Assembly (NCBI RefSeq): GCF_043290135.1
Contig: NC_134710.1
Span: forward strand, 13,655,321-13,719,320
Direction: 5' to 3'
Length of the DNA: 64,000 nucleotides
DNA from: Rhipicephalus microplus
Lineage: Eukaryota; Arthropoda; Arachnida; Ixodida; Ixodidae
Below are positions 13,601 through 25,600 of the stretch, in pieces; the first letter of the stretch is position 1, and each line of letters starts with the position of its first letter. The notes below the pieces were generated by a model. It did not search any database and was not told the origin of the DNA. It saw only the letters and a list, made by a program, of their open reading frames with translations. The position numbers were made by a program, and so were the translations under genes.

Positions 13601-16600
13601 CTTTGAGAGAGTGGCAAGTTTGAACGGTTGGGACGAGAGAGAGAAGCTCCGCCGCGTATACTTTGCTTTGGAGGACTTCGCAAAGACGTGGTATGAGAAC
13701 CATGAAACTTGAAAACTTGAGAACCATGAAAACTTTACGACCTGGGATGAATTTCGGTGACAAGCTCTGGCGACTTATGCCAGCGCGGATCGCAAAGGAA
13801 AGGCGCAGGCAGCGCTCGAATCGAGAAACCAACTCACCAACGAAAGTGTCGCAATGTATATCGAGGACATGATCCGCCTGTTCAAGCGCGCAGATTCCCA
13901 TATGACTGAAGACAAGAAGCTGCGCCATCTCATGCGTGGGGTGAAGCAAGAGCTATTCGCTGTTCTCGTCCGCAACCCACCACGAACAGTTGCGGAGTTT
14001 TATATGGAAGCGACAGCCATCGAGAAAACACTAGAACAGCGGGCTCGACAGTACAATCGAGACATAAACTGTGCACCTGCCAATGTCTTCTCTGGAGGCC
14101 AGCGAAGTGACATGGACGCCCTGTGAGAACTCATCAGGTCGGTGATCAGGGAAGAGCTCAGCAAGTTGCAAGCATCTCACACTACAACAACACTGTCTGT
14201 CGTCGACGTAGTACGAGATGTCTGTCGTCGACGTGGTAAGAGATGAACTGAGGCAGATAATACGTGAGCCGGAGCATGCGCCACAGTCGATCCAACGCAT
14301 CCCAACGTACTCTGAAATACTCAGTCAACCCGCGGCGCACACCAATGCAGCAGTTGCGATGGCCTCTCCTTGGCCACAGACGGTACGCAGCGCACCTCGT
14401 CCACTGGAACCGACGGCTACCTACCTGCCACGAGCCCGTGGTGTAGCTCGCTACGTGGATCAAAGGCCCCGGAAAAGTGACATCTAGCGTGACCATGAGC
14501 GCAGGCCTTTGTGTTTCCATTGCGGGGAAGCAGGTCACCTGTATAGGTTCTGCCCTTACCGACAGGCAGGATTAAGGGGCTTTCTGTTGTACGCACCATG
14601 CCCTCGAAACGGTGAACGGCCAACGGAGATCGAAGAGTACTTGTCCACGCGCCAGAGCCCACTCACTCCACGCCAACATCAGCCAAGATCATCGTCGCCC
14701 AGGCGTTACCGATCACCCAGCCCACGTGCTTCTTCCGCATGGTCTGGGCACCGTTCTACAAGCCCACACCCGGAAAACTGAAGCAAGCGACCTGTGGAGG
14801 TGAGGCCGCTGATAACTACAGTTGCGAAGGTCTTCCGTTACGGTTTCAAGATAAACATAGCATCTCCTTGAAACCGTTACGGTTTCAAGGAGATGCTATG
14901 TTTACAGAGAATAAGTGCAGCAGTGCGAAGATTACTTCAGATTTGTGGTTGAAAATAGACGGATACGAGCTAAATGCTTTAGTTGACACCAGCGCTGATT
15001 ATTCGGTAATGAGTCACAAATTGGCTAAGAAACTGAAGAAGGTTGTGACGAAATGGAGTGGGGCACAGATATGCACGGCAGGTGGCCACACTATTACACC
15101 GCTTGACAGATGCGCCTCAAGGCTCGAAATAAGAGGCTTTACTTACGTTAGGTAATAGTGCACTTGAAGTTGTAAAAGACTATGTCTACTTAGGGCAGGT
15201 AATAACCGCAGAGCCGAACCACGAGATTGAAGTAACTAGAAGAATAAGAATGCGGTGGAGCACATTCGGCAAGCACTCTCAAATTATGACAGGTAGATTG
15301 CCACTATCCCTCAAGAGGAAGGTATATAACAGCTGTATCTTGCCGGTACTTAGCTACGGAGCAGAAACCTGGAGACTTACAAAGAGGGTTCAGCTTAAAT
15401 TGAGGACGACGCAGCGAGCAATGGAAAGAAAAATGGTAGGTGTAACCTTAAGAGACAAGAAGAGAGCAGAGTGGATTAGGGGACAAACGGGGGTTAAGGA
15501 TATTATAGTTGACATAAAGAAGGGGAAATGGACATGGGCCGGGCATGTAGCGCGTAGACAGGATAACCGCTGGTCATTAAAGGTAACTAACTGGATTCCC
15601 AGAGAAGGGAAGCGGGTTAGGGGGAGACAGAAGGTTAGGTGGGCAGATGAGATTAAGAAGTTTGCGGGTATAAATTGGCAGCAGCAAGCACAGGACCGGG
15701 TTAACTGGCGGAACATGGGAGAGGCCTTTGTCCTGCAGTGGACGTAGTCAGGCTGATGATGATGATGATGATGACTTACGTTGCTGACTTCATCGTACTG
15801 CCGGACTGTTCAAGGGAGCTTCCACTAGGAATGGATTTTCTGCAAGCCAATGGAGCCATAATTAATCTACGAAGATCCAGTGTAACATTTTCGACCGAAC
15901 AAGCTATGTCGGTGGAGGAATCAGAAAAGCGACGTCTTACTGCTCTGCGCGTTGTTGATGATGACGTCACAGTGCCACCATGCTGTAGTGTAATGGTGCT
16001 TGTTCAAAATAAGGCATTTTGTGACCACGAAGGAATAGCGGATGGAAACGTAGAGCTCTTTTTAAACAAAGGAATTTGCGTGGCGAGGGGTGTTGTTCAC
16101 TTAAGGAATGGCCACTCAGTTGTGCTCCTTGCGAATTTTGGGAATGAATGTCAGTACATAGCGCAAGATATGGCTATCACCTATTTCCACGAGTTCTGCA
16201 TAGCGACTGAACTATGCAGTTTAGCAACAACGCCAACCACTCCACAAAAGACCTGCAATGTCGACGCATCAGTTAACGTCAACCATAGGCTCCCAGAATA
16301 TCAAAAGAAACGATTGTTCGCCCTTATAAAAGAATTTTCGGACTGCTTTTCAACGTCCTCTAAGGTGCGACGCACGGCTATTGCAAAACACAGGATTATA
16401 AAAGAAGAAGCCCACGAGACCGATTTACCAACGCCCATATCGAGTATCGCAAAAGGAAACAGGCGTCACCAAGAAACAAGTGGAGGAGACGCTTTCAGAT
16501 GACGTGATCCGGCTTTCCAGCAGTCCATGGGCGTCTCCCGTAGTGTTTGTTAAAAAGAAAGATAACAGCCATCGATTTTGCGTCGACTATCCGAAACTGA

Positions 16601-19600
16601 ATAGCGTAACGAAATGGGATGTATACCCTCTTCCACGTATCGATGATACACTCGATCGACTACGTTGTGCGAAATACTTCTCCTCCCTTGATCTCAAGAG
16701 CAGATATTGGCAAATTGAGGTGGATGAGCGCGACCGCGAAAAGACGGCATTTATAACCCCAGGCGGCCTCTACAAATTTAAAGCGCTTCCATTCGGCCTG
16801 TGCACAGCGCCAGCTACGTTTCAAAGAATGATTGTAAGTGGATGAGATTCACTAAGAAATGCTTCGCATTAAAACAAATAAGGAACGGGGGAGAGTGAGG
16901 AGGGGGAAGCAAGGAGGAAATACATATTGATTTCAGAATATGGCACGCAACCTATCTTGGTAATCACACATCGACCTACAGAGAAATCTGCTTATGAGCC
17001 TCAGATCCTAGCCGTGAAGACCAGCTTTTAATGGGGTAAAATGCAAACATGCTTTCACCTTTCAGAAGCCAAACACCACATAAATCCTACAACCAATCTC
17101 CAGGTGGGGAGCTTAATGTCTGGCTAAAGCAACAGCATTCTGAAGAAAATGGAATAGAAGAAAGCCTTATGCACTTTCGGTCAAGTCCCCCAAGGGGTCA
17201 GAGCACTACACTAAAAAATATTCCACAGCCCCTAAAAACCTCACAAACAAGTTGGACTCAAGCTCCAAAGTTCTGCATTTGATGCACATCTTTCTGTATA
17301 AGAATGGCATCTCGTATCCTTTCCAGCTCTACGTGAGCAGGATCCCAGAATGATCACCAATCACTCCATGACACCGAAAAAACTTTCCACACCCCAGTCA
17401 TTCCACCAGCAGCACCTGCCACAGTGTCATCATGCTTCAAGCACATGCAGAGCACTGACCTTTGGCTGGCACAAATTGCCTGGTTTCTGCACAGCTGCTG
17501 TAAATACAAGCAGGCAGCTTTCCACAGCGCTGTCCTGGACACAGCCCTCCCAGTTTCGTTCGGTAACCATGTCCACAGCTTCCATTAGTACTACTTGGCT
17601 CAGGGAACTGCAGGACCATTGCAGAGGGGCAACAGTTAAATTTACACATATTGTGGTCTAGCAAACATCAGCAGAGTGTGCAGATGAACTAAACTGAAAA
17701 ATTGCCAAATTGGCATCGCCTCAGGCTAACTTCATATCAATCCAAAAATACTTCATTTTGGGAAAGTTGGTGCTTACTTGGTGCAGATGACTAAGGCGCA
17801 AAAAACATTTCTTGAAACGAGAGGAGCAGAAGAGAAGAAAAAGCAGCACCCTCAATCAACTGTTTAATGACACTAAGAAATGCACAGAAAAAGAAGAGAT
17901 TTCCGTGCATGAGTTGAAAGCGAACAAATGACATACAGCCTCAAGACACGCTATCGAAAAAATACATTTCCCTCAAATTCAAAATTATAGGTATTTTACT
18001 GCAGTGTCGCTGTACATCATTTGTTGGCTGTCCACGCATGCGCGGAAATGTCTTTTTTCCTGTGTGTTTCTTAGACTGTCATTAAACAGCTGGTAGTCGG
18101 CGCCGCTCTTTCTTCTCTTCTGCTCATCCCGTTTCACGAAATGTATTTTGTGCCTGTCATCTGCGCCAATGCAGATACAATGTTCAACTACATGCACAAT
18201 GTATCCAATCTTTTCAAGATAATGCCTCAACCATATTGAACAAAATTTGCTGCATTTATGAAAACAGAAAATAAGGGTCATATTTTCTGTGTACTTCACA
18301 CTGGCAGTGACTTAAAGCAAGATTTTAACGTTATAGCGTTAAAGAGCTTGTTTCGTGAAAATTCCGGTGACGGCATCAGTGTCAGCAGTATTGGTGCCGT
18401 CACTATCCCTGCAAAGCTGTAAAATCAGTTACTTGTTGAAAATGCAACAGCCTGTTTAGCAGATTAGGTGCATCTAACATGGTGATTTCCTGTCTTGTGT
18501 ATTTACTCGCATAATTTGTGCACTGTTTCTCGCAATTTTGGCACTTCGAGAAGTGGGAGCACGAATTATGCGTGAATTTGGCAAACACATACAAAATAAT
18601 GTACAATAGTCCTGCACACAGTATATAATATAAAAAAGTTGATACCTTAAAGCACAAACGAAGTGCACTTGTTTATTTAAAGGAATTAGCGCATACTTAA
18701 ACCAGTCAGATCAGGTCAAGCGCGGTCTTGCCGGAATCGCTAATTGAGAGGCCCGATTGAGAATCATCATTTCGGCCGCTGTCACCGCGCTCCCAAAGCG
18801 CATTGCCCTCGGTTCTGTTCAGCACGTTCGAATGTGCCATTTTCTTGACGCTTTTCTCGACAATGCTGGGAGAATAAGTCCGAAGACACAGCGATACCGG
18901 CGTTTGCAAATAACTGAAAAAGACTTCAACGGGCAGGAAACTTGTGTTAGCAAGCGCGGACTCTTCTGCTTTCTCTCGTACTAATTGCACCGATCGTCAC
19001 ACGTTGAAGCAATTCTCGCTGAAGTTCTCAGCCGTTGCACGATTCCCATTTTCTTCAGCAAAGTTTATAACAGCGAGCTTGAATTTTGTCGTATGTATAA
19101 TTACTGTAGCTTGTCGCGAAAAAAACAAACAGGAAAAGTGCGGTGGAAGGTTAGCGAATTCTAAACTTCCGAAATCAACCAAGTGTGCGTTGCAGTGTGA
19201 ACGCAGACAACAGAGGAACAGTTGATGTGACAAGCAAGCCCTCGCAAGCCTTCAGTGCTGAAAGTTATCCGTGCCGTGACGCGAGAGGGTATGCCCATGG
19301 TGATAGAAATGGAGGGATAGAGGGGAGAAAACAATGGAGGAAAAAATTGGGAAAACGCTCGAGCGGTTTGGGCAACCTGTCAGCATAGACCCGTGAATAG
19401 ATTTGGGCGTTTGGGTATGGTATCCTAGTAATGCCAGTTCGGGGAAAGTCCTTGGAAAAAGGAACTTCGGGCTCGCAGCCCATTTGACTGCGCTCGCCTG
19501 ATCAGCGAGGCCTGCACCCGGCGCGCCCATGCAAAAAATCCAAAGGACCAAAGCATTTGTCCACGCGCTGGCGAGCTGGCTCGGGCGGGTCGGGGAGTGC

Positions 19601-22600
19601 AAAATATGCTAGTAAATATTTTTTTTCGCAAAGCTGACAATATACTAGGGCTGCACAAATTATGCAAGGGGCCAAATTATGCAAGTAAATACAGTATTCC
19701 TGTACCAATACAGAGTTTTATGTTGCTGTTCTGCACAAAGCTTCTGTAGTATATATTTTGCATATCCCAGCAATAAATCACTAGTTTTTAGTTCAGCACC
19801 GTCGTCTGTCGTCCTTTCAGCATCCTGTGGCCAGCACTGTTTGTTTCCATGATAACTATGTACCAAAGTGCCCAGTTAGGTGCACTCCTGCGGGAGAATG
19901 TTAGCTTCGAGTCTAGGATGAAGATTACAAATTGATGCTCGTAGCTCACGAGTTACTCCCCATGGATATTATAAACGATACACAATCTACACAGCTTGGA
20001 AGAACACAGAAAAAAAGAAACTAGCAATTGTTTCATATACGACTACAACTGATGAGCGAAGCTCCTTAATAATGGGACCTAAACATATGCGCTTCATCTC
20101 GCTGCTGGCTTTCATAAAGGCGGTATGGTGGGAAGCGGGTGGGGAGAGCTACTGTTGCGCTCAATGGCAGCAACGACTAAGCGAGTGAGTGTGTGGCGCA
20201 GCACAAGCAATCTGCCGTCGCGCCTTTTCTCACGTCGTGCTGAAGTGGGAACGCACATGTTGTTCTCCTTGGCGCGCTTGCTCAGCGTAGGGAGCTTCAA
20301 CGGCTACGGCAGAGTGCAGGCCTAAGAAGCTTCGCTCCTAAAAAAAGTAACAGAGCAAAGTTGGGACTAAATTTTACTTCAGAGTTGTTAGCCCAGCTTT
20401 ATTCTGCCGCCCCTCCTTTTTTAAACACCTTTGTTTTGCCTATAGTTGGCTTTTTATCTCCAATGAATATTATTACTGGGATCTGGTACTAAATGTTTAT
20501 CGTTTTTGAAGATACCTGGGATGCTCATTTTAACTGACCATTAGGACAGCTTCTAAATAATTGCAGACAGGGAAGGAAAGCTTTGTCTGCAACTTTTACA
20601 CAGTATTTTGTAGCTTTGCATATGGTTCCATGCACACAATAAAATTCGCTGACGTATTATGTGAAACAGATGACAACAATCGACGAGTTTTCCCCACACA
20701 CGACCAGCACGGCAACTACAACTACCAATCTCGGAGGCTTAATATCTCAGCTTCTCATAAAAAAACTTCAGAGCGCGGCGACAAGTGGCGACACAGTAAT
20801 ACGGTGTGTTCCAGCACTGCCGGCCATCACAGCAAAAAGAGCCTTGCTTTCAGCGCCAGACGACACACTGCCCCATTTCAGTGATACACCACGTCACACC
20901 ACTGGAACTGTTGTCTGAGACAGTCCCCCAAAGAAACATCAAACATGACGCAGGAACAGTGAGGAAATGAAGGCATACAAAAAGAAGGCCAATCAGTGTA
21001 TAGCATTTTTCTGTGATGCGAATAAAAAGAAATATAAAAATGTGCTCACATTCCAATCTGAATAACAATTAATAACAGAAACAATAACAATAACAATCTG
21101 AATAACAAATTACAGAAACTACACATCGCCTCAAATAATTTTCGCAATCACACATGCTATGCTCTCAAATAAGGTTCCACTCAAAGTGCTGGATATAGCC
21201 AAGAAACTGGACATTCTTCAGCTGTTCTTTTGGACACAGCCAGTATTTAACCGGGACCTGATTAAGAGTGCACAGTGAGTGACAATGTCTGACCGTCAAT
21301 GTCTATGTACAGGAGCAACGTAAGAGCAGGATCATTACTAGTTATATGCCACTCCCTACATCTCGGGCTGTGAAGCCCACAAGTACAAGGACAAGAGTCA
21401 TTCAGTTTGAAATTTCACAACTTTCCATGACGCATAGCATTCCAAATCCTGGCAGACGTGATCATGAGAGCCAAGTGACACACTTTCCAGCTCGAAATGC
21501 TCAAACCTGGTGAGGGGCACTTCAAAAGGGCCCTGCGACACAAATCGAGTGTGTTGTTTTGATCGCTTTTTCTCGCACCGATATCGTTGCGCAAGTGGCA
21601 ACATCAAAAACATAGCTGTTGTAATTTTATTTCTATGGAAAAACCACACTGTTTTCGGACCACAGTGACACATTGGACCTATATCTGTGATTGGAAGTGA
21701 CGCTTGACCATGAAGTGACGACTTAAGCCATGCATTTTGATTACTTCAATGCGACAAGTCGTGCATGTTTATGCCGTCTTAGATAGGCCACACTATTGAG
21801 TGCTAAATATTATAAAAACACTCTTTATACTTCCTCAGATACAACAGAATGTCTGTTTTAATGCTATAGCGTTAAAGAGCTTTTTTTCACAGAAATTCTG
21901 GTGTCGACTTCTGTGTCATTGATTGTGAGCAAAAAATCATCATCTTATGCGTGACCGAAAAATCGAAAACGATGCAAATAAAATAAATAAATGATAAAAA
22001 AACCCTGGAGCAGAGTTGGGACCGAACTGTGTTGTTGGGGTCCATGGGGATAAAACCTGGGTCGTTTACGTGGCAAGTGGATGTTTTACCACGCGGCCAC
22101 GCCTCTTCTTGTGAAAACCGTGAAAGTAACTTCCTCTGCTTAGAAATGCAGTGAAAGTAGCTTTCATGCTTCACAAACACACGCATCCTGTACAGTATAT
22201 ACTTCACAATGCAGCATCAAATATTACAGTAAGAATGCGTGGTCAAGCGTCCATTGCCAACGGGTGTCAGAATATGTGATTATCATAATGGCTCCGTGGC
22301 TGAAAGCCAGTACCCCACTACAAAAAGCACATACGCTACTGCACCAATTCCCTAAGGCTACGTAGTGGGTGCATAGCAAATTCAAAAATGTTTCATGCAC
22401 TAAGTGTTTGAAGTACCCACTACGAACAGGATGTCGCTATCGCGTTCAACTCCCAAAGGCGAAGCTTTAGGGTCCCCTAATTTTTTAAATATTAAAATGT
22501 GAAAACAACTGCAAAAAGACGCTAGGGGTGTTGCACAATGGCCACTGCGAGGAAAGTCATCTGGTTTGTCTCTGCAAGAGGCACGCAGTGATTGGAAATG

Positions 22601-25600
22601 GCCTTTTACGACAGTGGAAAAGTGAAATGCTAAAGGGAATGTTCTTTTCTCGTTGTCTGCCGAGGTTTTCAAGTTTGAAGGCTAACAACTGCTGTTACCG
22701 AGTAGCGATTTCGATAATTCTTTTTGCGTTCATCTGAGTATTCGGCACTACACAAACTCCAGCGCTGCAGAGTGAGAAAGAAAAACTGTCGCCGGGCCCC
22801 TTTAAGGTGTTCACTGACAGGGGGGAAATCAACCCTACATGATTAGACTCACCTAGTATGAGGCGATTGTTTCTGATCAATTAGTGGTCTGGCTATTCGC
22901 TCCTGTGCTGCCCTTCTCAGCAACAACAAAAAGAAAGAGATCCAGGCCATGCTAGGCAATAAAAAGAAAGACTATGTTCTGCAAACCGTGTGGGGAATGC
23001 ATGGCTATGTGAAACCATAAAAGACTTAGTGCTATCATTTCGTGCTTTCTGTCGTAGATAAAGGTCGTCCACGTCTTAGTTTCAAGTATTTGAATTTACG
23101 TAAAAATTTATGGTGCCTATATTTACGATTTTGGAGGCCTAATTGGTCTTTTACCTGCCTATTTTTGGCACCTCACCTAAAACACACTTTCTTAGTGCCT
23201 AAAATTTTGGCCTCTATGATAATCACATTCTGATACCTGACGGCAATGTGTGCTTGGACCCCGCAATATTACAGCGATATTTCATGTTGTATTGTGAAGC
23301 CTGTATACAGGACACATGTGTTTGTAAAGCATAAAAGTTATTTTCCATACATTTGGAAGCTGCCAAGCGGCTGTGTGGTGGAACACTTTCTTGCCACGCA
23401 AACGGCCTGGATTCGATCCTCACCCAGACCCAGAAATTTTTATTGTTTATAAATTATTGTATTTGCATCTTGATTTTTTGGTCATGGACACAATTTTTCG
23501 CTCACAACCTGTGACACCAGATATTTAACTGTCTGATTAAAACAAAGCCTAGCATCGATCTGCAATATCTTACCTTTCAGGAAAGCGAGTCTCGATGCAC
23601 TTGAGAAAATTCAGCAGGTTGCGGCAATACAATGGTCCCAGCATAGCGATGTTGATGACTAGACGTGTAATTTCTCTGTTGGCAAAAAATACGCCTTATA
23701 TATTTTTCTAACTCATTAATTCGTTCAGTCTAAGGAAGATAAAACTGTACATACTCAGTCAACAACGCCCCAACGGTAGTACTTCTCAAGTCAGCATACA
23801 GCCGATACAGCAGATAAAATAGTAAGTGGACGCCAAAAGGTCCAGGTGCTAAACAAACATGCCTCTTGAGAACGCGCAGATAAGGTATCACAGCATCTAG
23901 CATTTTTTCTGGAAGTAAAAAAAAAAAAATGTTCATCGCATTCGAATGAGAGAATGTATTTCAGCAAATTGAAAGTGAATCTAGATGAATCAGTTCCAGT
24001 AGAAAGCAATGCTAAAAGGCTGGAAGAAAGTGTACAAGCTGACTAACAACCAGGTTTGTTTTATTCTTCCAGTGAGCGTGATCAAGTACACGCTTTGCCA
24101 ATTGGTATACTCTACCACAATCTCAAAGAAACAGAAAAGAAAGAAAAAAATGATCCAGTCTGCATAGAACTAATAAAAATGCTCAACGGGACAGGAATGC
24201 TAACTCCTTCAGGAGGAAGGATATAGAGGGGACATGTGCCTCGCTGCCTTTGTAGATATCATACGCTTCAGAAATTAACACGCACATCCATCGCATTTTT
24301 TTGTGTTTTTTTTCTGTTTCATTAAGATCATGATGGTTTATAGTATATATTTATGCTCAATCGAAGAATAAAACATAGGTACTTGGTTGTTAGTCAGTGC
24401 CATGGTTTGTGTACTTTCCTCCTCCAGTCTTTTAGTGCTGTTTCCTACTTGAAATCATAAACCAACCATCCCAAATATGTACCCTACTGTGGTATCAGTA
24501 CACTTACATTAACCAAATTATAAAAGAAGGTCTAAGACAGCTGCAGCTTTACATAGTACTACTCTTACACAACCATGAATCATTTCAGCCTAACGTGGTG
24601 AAGTGCACTCAGGTCAATTTTTTTTAAAACCAAACTTCCTTCTTCCACACTGCACAAGAGCTAGCCAAAAGTGGATAAGAACCAAGCGTGGATAAGAACA
24701 ACCAAAGCATGCTTGAGCTGTCTTAGGGGCTAAGCTCCTTAACTCTTTCTTTACCGGGCAGAAATGGTTATTTTTCATATGTCTCGGGAACATCATTTTT
24801 GCCAGTTCGAAAAGTACTCCAGCCCGCATTGCAGCATACCAAATTTTGGGCATTGAAATGCTCTTTTAAAAAAAATATATGCTATAGAGCAACAAAAATA
24901 GTTTGGAATGAATAAAAACGTAGAAAACGTGTAATTTTTGGTTGCCAATAGGTAAACAGAGCAATAGAAAACACAATATGTGCAAAAATATTTAAAATAA
25001 AGAAAATTCAGAATATACACTTTGAAGAAAAACAATCCAGGAACAGTATAAAAAATAATAAATGTTCAACACAAAGTATCCATTCACATTGACAAAGAAA
25101 GTCGTCTATTTCGTTTGGCATCGCTTCTTTCCATGAGCCACCTCATTTCGTTTAGGTTGGCATTTCTATATAAGCGTCCAAGCATATTTCTTAGCATTTT
25201 GCACATCGTATTACAAAAAAATACAATATCATACGCAGTTCTAAAACGTTTTGAGCTGCTCTGTATATAGAGCCAGGATGTGCTTTAGAAACCTTCTTGT
25301 TGTTAGGAGAAGCTGTACAGCCGGCGCCAGCACACAAAGTGCGGACCTCGCACATAACCAGACTAGCTATAAGATTGTGCACAAAAGTCAGCAGCTACGC
25401 ACTTGCAGCGAAAGAGACAACTTTTGGCCATAAACAAAAACCTATGGATGGCTGTGGATGTCTCAGGTTGATGCAAAACATAGTAACAGAATCGAAAGTT
25501 GGGCTAGTTGGATATGCATGATATAACTGTCAGTTCAAGCGCACGAATAAACAGAAAGGAAGAGAGGACAAGCGCTTTCTCCCAACTAAACGATTTATTA

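Larger units (their letters stand above)
13202..16845 (+). mobile_element. Ty3/Gypsy element 2, 3'-truncated
   Basis: A short 5' LTR (13202-13300) is followed by gag, protease and the first part of reverse transcriptase. The sequence breaks off at about 16836, before the YxDD box. No RNase H, integrase or 3' LTR follows. A LINE fragment is inserted in the protease (15150-15773). Gag and protease resemble those of element 3, more closely than element 1, by motif order and wording. Confidence 0.8.
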
